A DNA stretch of 64,000 bases from Capra hircus (lineage: Eukaryota; Chordata; Mammalia; Artiodactyla; Bovidae), in the NCBI RefSeq assembly GCF_001704415.2, contig NC_030821.1, forward strand, positions 38,919,210-38,983,209, written 5' to 3'. Position numbers and translations under genes: made by a program. How positions within the stretch are numbered: the first letter of the stretch is position 1; every line of letters starts with the position of its first letter. Below the pieces are notes generated by a model. The model did no database searches. It saw only the letters and a program-made list of their open reading frames with translations, and was not told where the DNA came from. Below are positions 10,411 to 23,155 of the stretch, in pieces.

Positions 10411-12435
10411 TGTGGAAGACAGATAATTTTCTATTCAGTGTATAGGTCTCTGGGTTGAGAGTAGTGGAGTCTGAACTGATGCAAATCATAGGATCCTGAT
10501 CTTTTGACAAATACCATAATTAGATGAGGCTTAGGGAGAGGGTGGTCATTGGATGGGAGTGAATAAGTTTTTCATGTGAGTGAGATGTGAATAGTTGTAT
10601 CCAAGAGGACAACCAAAATAGGTTGAATTTTTTCACTCCATTTCTTCTTTCTTCTGTAGTAGAACCCCTGCTTATAGTCTCATGATGTATGGGGTATACA
10701 ACCCTTGCTGTTGGGGAGCTCATTGTTTCCATAATTGATATAACCTAAAGATATAAGTAAGTTCAGGAAACATTTATATGAATCCATGAATGGTAAATCC
10801 GGATTTGAGTAATAAAGGAAACCAGGGAGTTTGAAATGAATCCCAAATATTCTGAGGCCAACATTAATGCAATACTACGAGACTTTGAAACCACAGGCTG
10901 GTTAGACCATTGGGTTGACCCAGTATTGCATGTCTTATATTTATATCATTTGGTTTTTAAAAATAAATACTAATTTTAGTATAAATTCCTAAGGGAAACT
11001 TGTAGTTTATTTGAAATGACTGTAACTTTCCCCCCATGTTTCTTTTAAATGAATTACAAAGAACTCAGAAATGCTCTAAGCCAAAGGATATAGGAAACCC
11101 TTATGAATGAATGTGTATGCTTTTATGTTCTCACACCTGCATTCTATGTGTAGGAAATGGAAAACAGGATTTTGAACACAGGGTCTTAGCTTCCAGGTAA
11201 GAAATTGCATGGGACCCTGAAATCATCCTGTGGACAGATGAAATCTTTAGAAACCAAAAAAGTGGCTCAGATTACTAGCATTTGCTTTACAAAATTGCCT
11301 GCTTGAAAAAAGAGTCCAACTTTTTTTTTTTTCACATATAAGTCTGAAATCATTATGGTTTGGGAAAAATGCACATGAGACTGTGATAGCAATAATTACT
11401 TCAAATGAATAAAAGAAAGTAAGACACTGTGTTGTTTTTCCAGGCAACATTTAAATACAGCATCTTTCATTTTTAGATGCAGTAAATACCACAGAAGCCA
11501 GTAGATAAAAATGATGTCCTAACTCCCAAAACCAGACCAAAGGAGTGGGAATTCCATTAAGGCAGGCAGCTGAGACAAGGACTGTGGGAAAACCCTGCAA
11601 GTCTCTTGGTGGGAAATAGTGGTACCTCTGAGTTATGTTCCAGCATGACTATCTTTTAGATATATTTAGTGATGACCAATACACTAGTAAATTTCCATAA
11701 AAACATAAGATAGGTGATAATTTAAGGTAATCCCATGCCTATAATTTTGTTTTTTAAAAAATTCTGGTCCATTAGTATTTCTATCTTTGTTAACACTTTT
11801 CCCTTCCCACTCAGCCTCTGGTGCAGGTGTTAAAATTTGAAATGACTAATGGATGAGAAAATGTCCTGGAAAATCTACCAAGTGGATATTATAATCAGCC
11901 TCCACATATTCTAACTTAAATGGTCCTTGATTGGTATGGAGCAGAACTAGAAAAGAACAGAAAAGGCATGATTCCACGAAGAGCAAGAAGAGTGATTATA
12001 AAGTGAGATCCTCTGGTAAACCACAAATGAAGGTCTTACTCATGTGAGGTGAATTAACTTCACAGCGACTACCTTCTAAATGATTCTCTAAGCCTAGGAA
12101 GTCATCCATCATGGTTATTTACGGTGTGAACTGGATGACCACTTGAGAAGAGGCTGTAATGTTTAGGGAAGACTCTACAACGTTTCCACATTTATTCAGG
12201 CAAACAGACTCAGAACCCACCTGTAACAAAGAACTTGAGCTCGTTAGACGAGACTTGGTTATCCTTATAAGACCCAAGGGTATGTTTGGGTTTATGTCCC
12301 TACCTTCCTGTCTCAAGACAGCAGCTTCTGCTTTCATCCAGGTGTTCCTTCACACAGCACCTCAAGCGTATCTAGACAGCTCCAAGTCAAAGCCCAGAAA
12401 AACGAGGCTCTGAGAAAATTAGGTGTCTTCTCTCC
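10411..12435. other. Two kilobases of largely unique sequence
   Basis: Some stretches, such as 10430-10740, vaguely resemble degenerate LTR sequence, but not enough to call. There is a T-rich run at 11319-11331. No frame is convincing as an exon. Confidence 0.4.
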
Positions 12436-13345
12436 CCTGTGTAAGGACCTGCTTGTCAGGTTTATTTCTCATTCCCAGAAGTATGTCCCTTCTGCAGGGC
12501 CTGGACAGGATTTGCATATTGGGGTAAAACACTGTAGTCTTCCCATCTGTTGCAGCGAGATATTTAGAGGCATGTTCTCCAAACCTCGGGGCCTCACCTG
12601 TGGGGACCTGCCTCCTCTTTCCACCACAGTCCCTGTGCAGTGGTAATGGGGAAGACCAAATCTGACTCCCTTTCTCTTACTTTAGCCTTTGTATCTATTG
12701 CTTTTGCTACAAGGCTTCCCTGGTGGCTCAGCTGGTAAAGAATCTGCCTGCAATGCCAGAGACCCGGGTTCAATCCCTGGGTTGGGAAGATGCCCTGGAG
12801 AAGGAAATGGCAACCCACTCCAGTATTCTTGCCTGGAGGAATTCCATGGACAGAGGAGCCTGGCAGGCTACAGTCCACCGGGTCGCAAAGAGTCAGACAT
12901 GACTGAGGGACTAACACACAAAACAAGTTAATCACCAAAGGGATGTTGCCTATATATAGCTTGAAGTACACATAAGGGTCCATCTCTGGGAGTTCTGCCT
13001 CCCATGCCTGAGTGTTAAGTTAAAATACCTCTTTTTAGCTCACAGGAAACATCCTGACCTGGCCAACCTGTAAATGGCTGCAAGAAATTAACACATCCCT
13101 TCCAGAGTCTTGGCCAGAACCAGAAAATATTCGCAGCAATTTACTGCCTTTTTTGCTTTACCTCCTTACCACCCTTTCTTTGTTCCATGAAAGAAACTAG
13201 CATCCAAACCAGGGCAAGATGGAGACACTCGTCCACCATCATCTCAATCTGCTGGCTTTCTAAATAAAGTCACTCTTCCTTGCCCCAACGCCTCTTGACT
13301 GATTGGACTGTCATGTGCTGAGCAGTACAGACCTGGTGGCACAGT
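12436..13345 (+). mobile_element. Ruminant ERV LTR, split by a Bov-tA
   Basis: Solitary LTR-like element. A TATATATA-like box lies at 12952-12957, the conserved 3' part has 'ctgacctggccaacctgtaaatggctgcaagaaatt', AATAAA is at about 13264, and a U5-like end follows with 'cttgccccaacgcctcttgactgattgg'. No retroviral coding sequence flanks it. The 5' edge is an estimate, and the Bov-tA lies at 12713-12921. Confidence 0.55.
12713..12921 (+). mobile_element. Bov-tA SINE, near full length
   Basis: Starts GGCTTCCCTGGTGGCTCAGC with the tRNA-like head and box B-like GGTTCAATCC, then the BovA body ending 'gactgagggactaacacac'. Inserted in the ERV LTR. A short ACAA may be duplicated at the edges. Confidence 0.92.
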
Positions 13346-13673
13346 GAGCTCATACTAGCATTAGCAAAGGTGCCGAAACACCACAGAGTATTCAAGTTGT
13401 TTTATGCTTTCCATGTTCTCCTTGTCATCTCTCATCAATACACATTCAACACAAAATGCCTCCCCCAGTATAAGCCACATTTATACCTAAAAATGATTTT
13501 AGGGGTATATGGAAAACGTATTTTTCTGATTAGCTATTTCTAATTATATGTTAACATGTGTGGTATTTATTAAAGAAAATTCTTTAAAATTTTTAGTGAT
13601 CCAAAATATGGTAAACTCCTGTTTAATCAGAGAGATGTCAGTTGCTTGGAAAAATGTAAATGTCTACGCAACC
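13346..13673. other. Unique sequence, no feature seen
   Basis: AT-rich, without identifiable repeat or exon. Confidence 0.45.
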
Positions 13674-13684
13674 AAATCTTGCCT

Positions 13685-13960
13685 GCTGCTGCTGCTGCTA
13701 AATCACTTCAGTCGTGTCCGACTCTGTGCGACCCCATAGACGGCAGCCCACCAGGCTTCCCCGTTCCTGGGGTTCTCCAGGCAAGAACGCTGGAGTGTGT
13801 TGTCATTTCCTTCTCCAATACATGAAAGTGAAAAGTGAAAGTGAAGTCACTCAGTTGTGTCCGACTCTTAGCGACCCCATGGACTGCAGCCCACCAGGCT
13901 CCTCCACCTACGGGATTTTCCAGGCAAGAGTACTGGAGTGGGGTGCCATTGCCTTCTCCG
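13685..13960 (-). mobile_element. Bov-A2 SINE with target-site duplication
   Basis: Reverse complement of the dimeric Bov-A2. A CTG/GCT tail lies at 13684-13698, and two BovA units are joined by a 'gaaagtgaaaagtgaaagtgaag' linker. It is flanked by a perfect 11-bp duplication AAATCTTGCCT at 13674-13684 and 13961-13971. Confidence 0.95.
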
Positions 13961-13984
13961 AAATCTTGCCTAAAAACCTCTAAA

Positions 13985-14825
13985 ATGGATTACTCAGTCT
14001 TCTGCCCCACTCCCACCCCCAGACATTTCCTGCTTTTCAAAATAGAGAATGCTGAACAGGATTTAAAGTTTCCCTTGATGACTCAGGGCCACCATTATGG
14101 AAAACAATTTCATAATGATGTGATTTCCCAGGGATTATGAAGGTGAGTAGAGTTGCCAGTTCCTACTGCGTGGTCCAGGACCATTGCACTATTTGAAATT
14201 TTTAAACTTGTTACCTGTCACCTCCCTTGCTATTGCCTGAAGCTTTTTACTTACGCCAGTGTAACTGTTTCTTCTCGTAATCCCCATGCTGCCCTTAATC
14301 TAACTTCACGGGACTGTGGCTGTACACTAACTGAGTCTCAGTGACTGTCCTTCAGCTCTTGTGTTTTCTTCAGGCATTTTGACCCCTTCCTTCCTCTTCT
14401 GTCAGCTGTCGGTTTTATTGATGTCAGTGTTCTTTTCTGTGTCTAATTTAAATGCTTGTTTTACAGTAGTTTGGAAGAGGGTTGAGAGATATTTTGTAGA
14501 ATTGCAGAAATGTGCACACATTTTGTGATATCTATTTTTCTATTTGAAGCCTTTTAATCCATTATTTTCAGGATCACCTCTCTGTTTTAGATGCCGAAAA
14601 TTGCTATCAGTCTATCACTGAAATGAAAGGTTTTAGAAAAAAGAGAAAACAAATAAGAAAATAATTGATGAGATTTTAGATCAATTTTAAGAGTATTCTG
14701 ATACAATTTTCCAGGCCCGAAGCATCTAAGTAAATAAGTGATGGATGAATGGTTTGATTAATTATTTCTGCTTTGAACACTATTAGTACTGTACTTTGTG
14801 GATTTATTTCTTAGAGAGTTATTTA
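13985..14825. other. Unique sequence, no feature seen
   Basis: No repeat recognised. Short frames only. Confidence 0.45.
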
Positions 14826-14960
14826 CACTTTCTTAATAAATTGTGAATATCTCCAAGATGGGGATTATGTTTTACTCATTTTCGTGTCTTCTGTGCTCAG
14901 CACAGTATCAGACACAGAGGAAATATCCGTCTGTATCTGTTTAATGTAAGCTAGTTGCAG
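14826..14960 (+). repeat. L2 3' fragment
   Basis: 'gtgaatatctccaagatggggattatgttttactcattt', then 'gctcagcacagtatcagacacag', parallel the L2 3' end. Confidence 0.5.
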
Positions 14961-16438
14961 TGTACACTGAATGGTCTCATTTTGTCACCACTGTAGAAAA
15001 ACCTCTATCAACAGAGAAAGTTTAGATGGTCTCTGAACTCTGCTCCCCATGGTAGGAAGCAGACAGTTAGCAATGAGATTGGTACCAGTAATCTCCTGGC
15101 TTCCCTTCCACGTTGCTCTTCCCCACTCCCACCCCTCTCCTCACTGCCACCCCGTGCTTTCTGAGCCACCACTTGTTTTAGAGACTTTGAACAGAAGCTC
15201 TGAGAGGTGATGCTATGTGAACAGATTTTATATATCCATGTGAGTCTCGTTCTTGTCTCCTAATAATTTTCTAGCAAAAACTGGTTGCTGGGCCTATATC
15301 TCCTACTTCAGCATTTTGCTGGCCTCCAGAGCAGGGACAGAAGCAGTAACTGAGTGTGTTACTTGACAGGACCTCTCATTATTTTATGTTAACTGGGCTC
15401 TTTTACTTCTCTGTTGGCACAAACATTCGAGTAGTCACTATATTCATTGCAACCAAGGGAGAAGTTCTTGAGCCTAAAGGATGTGGGAAGTTTGAGGAGA
15501 CAGGAGAGGAAGGCCTGAATTCCATTTTTTTGGGAGGTGGATCTTTCTGGTATGTTCATGAACTGCCCACAGGTCTGGTGCTTCAGTGCCCACTGCTTTT
15601 CTGCCTCTCGGTGCTCTTTCCTCCATCACTCAGAGGTGTTGTTTACCCAAGTGTTGACAGCTTTTTCCTCAAGGATGCTGGAAAGATAGTTCCACTGAAG
15701 CTCATCTTTGGACTCCCTGTTCAATGGACCCCAAAGTGAACAAGAATGCCTCTTAATCAAGTTTGTCCTCACGAAGAGAAATCTCTGCTCTTTGGTTTGA
15801 GAACCCCTCCTATGCCACCATTCTCATAATTAACAATGGCTTGTTAAGCTTTTCTCCATGTCTATACACAAAACAATGTCACTCAGACATAGTGAGTAAT
15901 TGCATGGTCTCACAGTAAAACTTCCATCCGTTCCATCTGTGTTTCTTCTAGCCCAAGTCCCGCGGACTAAGCTGTGACATAGTAGGTGAAATATTTCTAT
16001 TATTTACCTAAAAATGTAAGCAGTGGGAGCTATGAAAGAGGCCCGGCTAGACTCACTTATGACATCAGACAGTCTTCTTACATATACCCTCATGGGCAAG
16101 GTCTAGGAATTTATTCATTCATTTATCTATTAGAACTTCAGAACATATATGTAGAACTGTTCTTTTTCTGTGTTCATCCCAAGTTGTAGTTAAAACAAAA
16201 CAGCAACAACAATTAAAAAAACTTTTTAAAAGCCATTATCTAAACTTTTTGGGCGCTGATATAATCTATATGCTGGAAGTTCAGCTCTATGTATTTAATC
16301 CCCCAGGGATTAGATAAAGAGAGGGCACCCTGTTTTTGTGGACTTGAAAGTGACTCTAATTATAAGTACATAATTTCTAGATGGATATTCTGGCCCATTT
16401 GGCTTTAAAAAAATTGTTTTGATGTTGAATTGTATGAG
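14961..16438. other. Unique sequence, 1.5 kb
   Basis: No repeat recognised. A 127-codon open frame at 15356-15739 (+) lacks splice or start context and has no motif I recognise; I treat it as chance. Confidence 0.4.
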
Positions 16439-16440
16439 TT

Positions 16441-16493
<53 letters not shown>

Positions 16494-16497
16494 TATG
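16439..16497. repeat. Compound (TA)n(CA)n microsatellite
   Basis: Two TA runs separated by one irregular TTA, then about seven CA units. Such an AT-rich palindromic run is likely polymorphic and prone to extrusion. Confidence 0.95.
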
Positions 16498-16499
16498 TT

Positions 16500-17365
16500 A
16501 GATACTCACAAGTAAACTAAAAAATGGGAAGAAGACCTCAATAGACATTTTTCCAAAGAGGAAATTCAGGTAGCCAACAGCCACATGAAAAGATGCTCAA
16601 CCTCAGCAATCAGCAGGGAAATGCAAATCAAAACCACAATGAGGTATCACCTTACACCTGTCAGAATGGCTATAATCCAAAAGCACACATATAACAAATG
16701 TCATCGAGGATGTGGAGAAACGGGAACCCTCATATGTTGGTGGTGGTAATGTACATTGGTGCAGCCACTGTGGAAAACAGTTTGGAGGTTTCTCAAAAAG
16801 CTAGAAATAGAACTAATATATGACCCAGCAATCCCACTCTGGTGTAGACATCCGAAAAAAAAAAAATTAATTCAAGAAGATCCGCTCACCTCAAAGTTTA
16901 TAGCAGCATTATTTACAATAGCCAAGATATGGAAGCCACCTAGGTGTCCAACAACAGATGAATGGATAAAGATGTGATTATATATGTCTACAGTGGAATA
17001 CTACTCAGCCATTACAAGAATGGAATTTTGCCATTTGCAGTAACATGATGGACATGGAGGACATTAAGTGAACGAAGTCAGAAAAGACAAAGTCTATATG
17101 ATATCTCTTATATGCAGAATCTAAAAAATACAGCAAACTAGTGGATATAAGAAGAAAGGAGCAAACACAAAGATATAGAGAACTAGTGGTTACCAGTGAG
17201 GAGGGGGAGGGGCAATACGAGGTGGGGGAGGGGAGGTAGACTCTACTGGGTAGAAATAGACTCAAGGATGTATTAGATAACGTGGGGGATATGGCCGATG
17301 TTTTGTAATAACTGTAAATGGAGAGTAACCTTTAAAAGTATATTAAATTAAAAAAAAAATTAAAA
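16500..17365 (+). mobile_element. L1 fragment, ORF2 3' end plus 3' UTR
   Basis: L1 ORF2 C-terminal blocks ('catgaaaagatgctcaacctc', 'gaaatgcaaatcaaaaccacaatgaggtatcacc', 'gcagccactgtggaaaacagt') followed by a ruminant L1 3' UTR and an A-rich end at 17345-17365. The frames contain stops. Confidence 0.85.
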
Positions 17366-17885
17366 CATTTTTTCCAGTGGAAAAACATCCAAACTTAATA
17401 TTTGTCTCCAGCAAAGACAATGCCTCCTCTTTGAATTTAAACCTATTACCCTTGTTATAGAGATATAGAAAGTACAAAGTATATAATTCTCTATCTTAGA
17501 TTTATTATCTCCATGTTTCTGATATTTTCTGGTCAATTCTTTATGATATGTCACCTCTGTGGTAGATAACTTACCAGTAACCTGCGATAAGTTCTTGTCT
17601 AAAAGGCACTGAAATGTATTATTAGTTAAAAATTGTTATTTTGTCACTGTATTTTTAGGTATTGAGGTTACACTAAGAACCTCAATAATAGTATATTTTC
17701 CCTCTTCAAGTAGTTATCTCTCAAATACTAAAGGATTCATAAGTTGATTTGTGTCCCTCCTCATATAGCCTACTTTTATGTTCATTTTTAGTCATTTAAA
17801 TGTTAATTTTTTAGGATTTATATCCTAAAATTCCAGGAGAAAATGAGCAATTTATAAAAATTACTACCTTGAATTCAGTCACTGC
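17366..17885. other. Unique AT-rich sequence
   Basis: Nothing identifiable. Confidence 0.45.
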
Positions 17886-18212
17886 TAAAGAGGTCCAACC
17901 AATCCATCCTAAAGGAGATCAGTCCTGGGTGTTCATTGGAAGGACTGATGCTAAAGCTGAAACTCTGATACTTTGGCCACCTCATGCTAAGAGTTGACTC
18001 ATTGGAAAAAACTCTGATGCTGGGAGGGATTGGGGACAGGAGGAGAAGGGGACGATAGAGGATGAGATGGCTGGATGGCATCACCGACTCGATGGACGTG
18101 AATCTGAGTGAACTCCGGGAGTTGGTGATGGACAGGGAGGCCTGGCGTGCTGTGATTCATGGGGTTGCAAAGAGTCAGACATGACTGAGTGACTGAACTG
18201 AACTGAACTGAA
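17886..18212 (+). mobile_element. BovB LINE 3' end, 0.33 kb
   Basis: 5'-truncated BovB 3' end of the 'GGIGG' subfamily type ('gatgctgggagggattggggacagg'), ending in ACTGAACTGAACTGA. It faces the next BovB fragment tail to tail. Confidence 0.92.
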
Positions 18213-18283
18213 GATTTAATTTGTTCAATAGAAATTCTTCTCCTTGGCTCCTTTGGAACCTGAGTTATCTGGATATTTGTTTT

Positions 18284-18603
18284 TGTTGTTCAGTTGCTCA
18301 AACGTGTCCTACTCTTTGTGACCCCATGACTGCAGCACACCAGGCTTCCCTGTCATTCACTGTCTCCCAGAGTTTGCTCAAGCTCATGTCCATTGAACGA
18401 TGATGCCATCCATCCATCTCATCCTCTGTTGTCCCCTTCTCCTTCTGCCCTCAATCTTTCCCAGCATCAGGGTTTTTTCCAGTGAGGTGGCTTTTTTCAT
18501 AAGATGGCCAAAGTCTTGGAGCTTCAGCTTTAGCATCAGTCCTTCCAGTGAGTATTCAGGCTTGATTTCCTTTGGGACTGACTAGTTTGATCTCCTTGAT
18601 CTG
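18284..18603 (-). mobile_element. BovB LINE 3' end, 0.32 kb
   Basis: Reverse-complement BovB 3' end with 'ttgttgttcagttgctcaaacgtgtcc' at its tail and 'ctcaatctttcccagcatcagg', the 'GKIEG' subfamily type. With 17886-18212 it makes an inverted repeat with a spacer of about 70 bp. Confidence 0.9.
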
Positions 18604-19644
18604 AATATATAAGCACCCAAATATCTCAAAACACTTATCTCCAAGCTGACCCACTGTAACTAAGACCTCTCAGCCTCACATTGTGTAATCTCTGCCTGGA
18701 GATGCAGCGTCCAACCAACCTCTTCCTCCTCACCTCTCTTATATCACTTCCTGCCTCCTCATCATTCAAGCCTCAGATGATCTGGCTTAATTAGATTTCT
18801 GGGTAGGCAAGACTCACCTAGGGCATTTCTGTGGTAGTAGGTGCTTAAAAGAAACAGAAGCAGCAGCAAACGATAACATATTTTCCAAGTAGGTAATATA
18901 TTTTCAAATTTTCTCATGGCTTGTTGGATTCCTTTCCAGTTTTTCCTGGTCTTTTCACTTTGGTTTATGCATGTTTTAATATTCTCAAAATAGCTTTTCT
19001 TGTCTTTGAATTTGTAGAGAACCCAGAAGGAGAATGGCGTCTTTCTGAAAAGCCAAATAACTCTGTCATATTGTAACAAACAGAACCTTTACTTGGGAGC
19101 AAAGTATCACCGTAGTTAAATGTTCTCCAGATGCTTGTTCTGCCACCAGAGTGTAAACAGATACTTTTCAGTCTGTATTTACCTCTTCAAAATGCAGCCC
19201 TTTAAAACACACACGGGCACACACACTTACAAAAGCCTTAAGAGGCTCTCGTCTCTAACTTTGGACAATTAGTAGTATTTTCCCCCTGTTTAGGGAGACT
19301 GAGGGGTAAGAACCTGGCCTGTCCCCTGGAAGCTTGACCAGTTGTCTGGACTTCATGGAAGCCCACCTGGACTGTGCGGTGGAGGTCCCTATTCCTGGGA
19401 GTACTCCTGCTCCCTGGAGGATTTCAGCGAGGAACAGTCAGCAAAGAGAAACAAGTGGAAAAGCTTAAACATCTCAATGAGCAGAATCCAGTATGAGGAA
19501 CACCTCTGACAGTGTCTGAGTTTTCTACATCCTCAGAACAAGAGCATGATGCTTGAACTTTTCAGGGTTTCCTTGAAAGATAGTGTGGCCATCACAGTCC
19601 CCCTGGCACTACTGTGGAGACTGGGCTACAAGGGTGAGCCAAGC
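18604..19644. other. Mostly unique sequence
   Basis: 18690-18785 weakly resembles L2. 19208-19228 has a short CA-rich run. Otherwise nothing identified. Confidence 0.4.
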
Positions 19645-19930
19645 TGGTACAGCCCTGACCTCCCTGAGCTTCATTTCAGTGAGGAAACAGACAAGGTACA
19701 CGTATTCTCAAAAATAAATATATGAGCAGAAATTTGATAAGTTCCGTAAAGAAAAAGTTGTTTACATGAAACTATAACTGGGTGACTTGGTTTAGATGGA
19801 AGAACCTCAGTAAGGAAATATGGGGGAACCTGGGGGCAGGCACACGTATGAAGACCTAGAATTGTGGAAGAGCTTGGCCAGATGCAGACTGAAGAAACAT
19901 CAGTGGGCAGAAGTGTCAGGATTATCATGG
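19645..19930 (-). repeat. L2 fragment
   Basis: 'gccctgacctccctgagcttcatttcagtgaggaaacagacaagg' followed by an A-rich 'ataaatatatgagcagaaatttgataag' block reads as reverse-complement L2. Confidence 0.5.
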
Positions 19931-20054
19931 GGAGAGTATTTTTTCAGGAGAAAATCAATAATGATGGTTTTACAAAACTGACAACTTTGAAACTGTTTCT
20001 TTGAAGATGAAGAAAAATGTTAAATTTTAACTAATGCAGTGAAATTGTGACTCG

Positions 20055-20271
20055 GTTGTTGAAGTTGTTTAGTTGCTAAGTTGTGTCTGACTCTTTTGCA
20101 ACCCCATGGACTGTAGCTCACCACCTCCTCTGTCCATGGGATTTCCCAGGCAAGAATACTGGAGTAGATGGCCATTTCTTTCTCCAGGGGATCTTCCTGA
20201 CCCAGGGATCCACCCTGTGTCTTCTGCATTGGCAGGTATATTCTTTACTACTGAGCCACCAGGGAAGCCCA
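20055..20271 (-). mobile_element. Bov-tA SINE
   Basis: Reverse-complement Bov-tA ending in GCCACCAGGGAAGCCC, the tRNA-like head. Near full length. Confidence 0.92.
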
Positions 20272-20329
20272 CTTGGTTAGGGGTGATCCAGAAATATGTG
20301 TGTGAGCTGTATTTATCAAGGATTAGGTT

Positions 20330-20740
20330 CAACCAACTGTAAGAGAAAAGCCAACGATAGTGGCTAAAGCTACAGAGAGGTTTCTTGTTCTTAGTGACTG
20401 GCTGTTTGGTGGTTCAAGGTATCTGTGATTCTTGGTCGTTTCCTCATGGCTACAAGGTAGCTGCTTACGCTCCAGCTCAAGTCACTATCTCAGTTTTCCA
20501 GGCAGTAACAGTGACTTGTGTGTCAGGAAAGCAAAACTTCAGACAGAGTTCATCAGCAGACTTCACATAAATTTTATTGGTCAGAACAGTGGCACGTGAC
20601 CACTCCACTTTGCCAGAGAAGATGGGAAACTTTCTAAAGCTAAGTATGAAAGTTAGGTTTAGGTTCTGTAATTAGGAAAAGGGGAAAGATGGGTGTTGGA
20701 TGGACAATTAGTTGTGTTTGCAACTTACAGTTTTTAAGCC
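20330..20740 (+). repeat. Old interspersed repeat, family uncertain
   Basis: 'ggtttcttgttcttagtgactgg', 'cctcatggctacaaggtagctgct', 'attttattggtcagaacagtggcacgtgacc' and 'ggttctgtaattaggaaaagggg' occur in the order of a widespread ancient mammalian element. Confidence 0.4.
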
Positions 20741-21394
20741 TACTCTGCAGGTGAAAATGCTTTTTTCTACACCCACGCAAAATTTGTCACATGTATTTCA
20801 ATGACTCCCAACAATCTGAAAGAGTCTGTTGCAGCATTAACTGGACTTCATCCAAAATGAATCTTCTTTGATGAATCATCATTCAATTAACAATAGTGTT
20901 TTAACACAAATTTGCTTCCCCTTAGGGTTGTGTTTTGCCCTGTTCCCTAAAACTCGATCATCAGATCAGCTTTGCTCCCTGTTACAAGCAGACAGTCTCA
21001 TATTGGCTTCTGTAGCCTGTTTGCTGTAGGTTCAGAGTGAAAGAAAACCAAGAAATAAACTTTCTGAGGTGGTTTAATCAATCCAAGATGCATGCCATTT
21101 TCAGATCATCTGATCATCTGTTGCATTTGTATTTTAGAACTCTATAGCTTAGCTCTGCCCATCAGTATTTTCTGAAATCTTTGTTTAATTTGAACATCCT
21201 TCTGCGTTGAACTGGAGGAGCCCAAGAAATGATCCGATCTAAGTGATGGAAGGTTCCAAAAGGTATCTGGACACTGCAACTTTTATCTTCATGGTCTCAT
21301 GTTGTTACTCAGCCACGGCTGGGGTAGACGGTTCTGTGTGGGTTTTGGTATATCTTGTGCTGCCAGTGTCCCTTCAGCGCATAATCACATGTGG
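20741..21394. other. Unique sequence, no feature seen
   Basis: No identifiable repeat or exon. Confidence 0.4.
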
Positions 21395-21905
21395 CAACCA
21401 GCCTAAGGGATGAGCCTTGATTATCTCCACCTTCTGATATTCCCACTCTTGCATAGTCCTTCCCCACACTGTATCAGGATTGGTCTGTGTGGCCAACAGC
21501 ATAGATACTACTGGCTAGGTCATAGACGACATCATAGCTTCTGCCTTACTGTCTGTCTTGGAACTTTCATACTGGGAGAAGCTAGCTGCCATGCTGTGAG
21601 GACACTCAAGCAGCCCTATGGAGAGACCCAGTGATGAGTAAATAAGGCCATCTGCCAACAGCCAGTGAGGAACTGCCACCAGCCGTGTGAGTGAGCCATC
21701 TTGGAAGCAGATCCCCCCAGCCCTCATTGAGCCTTCTGTTGACAGAAGCCTGGGTCAACCTCTTGACTCCAGCATCATCAGTGACCCTGAGCTAGAATTG
21801 CTCAGCTACTTCTATATACCTGACTCACAGAAACTATGAAATAATTGCTTGTGGTTTAAAGCTACTAACTTTGAAGGTTATCGATGAAGCAGCAGTAGCG
21901 AGTAT
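21395..21905 (+). repeat. MaLR LTR remnant (MLT1-like)
   Basis: 'agctagctgccatgctgtgaggacactcaagcagccctatggagag', 'gtgtgagtgagccatcttggaagcagatcc', 'ttgactccagcatcatcagtgaccctgagctagaa' and 'ctcacagaaactatgaaataattgcttgtggtttaaagc' give the ordered signature of an MLT1-like LTR. Confidence 0.65.
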
Positions 21906-22869
21906 ATCACATGTTTTTGCTTTCGACCCTGGAGAACCACAGATGTGATGACTGTTGGCTTGGCCAACGCATTCGCATAGATCAGGAAGTTAACACTCCT
22001 CAAGGTGCTGTTTGACTGATGGGATGCGAACCAACGCACCTACTTCCTGTCTTTCAAGAGGATGATTCTGAAAGGCATTGAGTGGGTTTCTTGGGTGGTC
22101 TCTGGACAGAATGAAGCCCTTGTTCCCATAGTTGTGTGTTCTCTTTGTTTTCTTCCTTTCTGTCTCTTCCTCTCTGTCTCTTCCTTCCCAAGATCACCTC
22201 CCAAATTATCTATTTGCACACAAGCCCTGGTGTCAAGCTCTTCCTCCAGGGAAACCCAAGCTGAGACCAGGAGTGTGTGAAAAATACCACCTGCCCCCAG
22301 GGCTGTTCTAAATGAAAATGTGCACTTTTGACTCGGTGGATGAGAGCAGCTGCCTAGCCTCGCTTGCATGGACGATACAAATAAAAAGGTTATTTTATTG
22401 GAGGGCTTCTTTAGCCATATAATAATAAACTCCTGTTTCTTTTTCTTGACTTAAAAAAAAATTGAGCATTTTAGACAATGTCAGCTTTGAAAATTTCCTA
22501 ATTAGACGTTTATATGTCAAGGGCCCTTATAACCCCTTTGTCTCGGCATTAATGAGGAATAAAATAACTCCTGAACCAAAAAAAAAAAAAAGTACATTGT
22601 ATATATTGCATTCCTCAGTCCTCAAAAAAAGAGAACTCATTCTCAACAGGCATCATTGCCAAGTTCAGGCACAGTTAAGTTGCTTAGGAATTTGGTGTCC
22701 ACAAAGGGAGTGCCCTCACCCTGCCAGCCTCCATGGTGGTCTGCTGGAAAAGTGTTTTCCTAAGGATAAAGAATTCACACTTCTTTCACTATGGGGCAGG
22801 GAGTATCTTCCTTAATCTCTGTCCGCATACAGTCATTCTGTATGTGGCATGTTTTGGGGTAACGGCAAA
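21906..22869. other. Mostly unique sequence
   Basis: Contains a pyrimidine-rich run at 22140-22190 and poly(A) at 22579-22591. No exon or clear repeat. Confidence 0.4.
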
Positions 22870-22882
22870 AGGAGTTCTTTCA

Positions 22883-23097
22883 CCTGATCTCATTTTTTTA
22901 AAGCCAAAACCATTTTGTATTGCAGTATAGCCAGTTAACAATGTTGTGATAGTTTCAGGTGAACAGTGAAGGGGCTCAGCCATACATACACATGTATCCA
23001 TTCTCCCCCAAACTCCCCTCACATCCAGCCTGGCACATAACACTGAGCAGAATTCCATGTGCTGTACAATAGGTTTTTGTTGGTTAGTAACACTGGG
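22883..23097 (-). mobile_element. L1 3'-UTR insertion with target-site duplication
   Basis: 5'-truncated ruminant L1 tail in reverse complement ('ccagttaacaatgttgtgatagtttcaggtgaac', 'tgagcagaattccatgtgctgtacaatagg'), with a T-run on the left. The 13-bp AGGAGTTCTTTCA flanks it at 22870-22882 and 23098-23110. Confidence 0.88.
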
Positions 23098-23155
23098 AGG
23101 AGTTCTTTCAATTTCACACTAGCCATGGAGCCCCAAGGACAAAGGTGGATCTTTT

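Noticed and set aside
12713..12790. Bov-tA heads as functional tRNA-Glu genes
   Set aside because: The heads keep box-like sequences but are diverged, do not form a complete tRNA and are always fused to the BovA body.
12436..13345. A complete endogenous retrovirus around the LTR
   Set aside because: No gag, pol or env-like coding sequence or second LTR flanks it; it looks like a solitary LTR.
13681..13698. CTG trinucleotide repeat as a disease-type expansion locus
   Set aside because: It is the normal variable tail of the Bov-A2 SINE. The same applies to the tails at 31344 and 48769.
15356..15739. 127-codon + frame
   Set aside because: No homology recognised, no splice or polyadenylation context, mixed composition.
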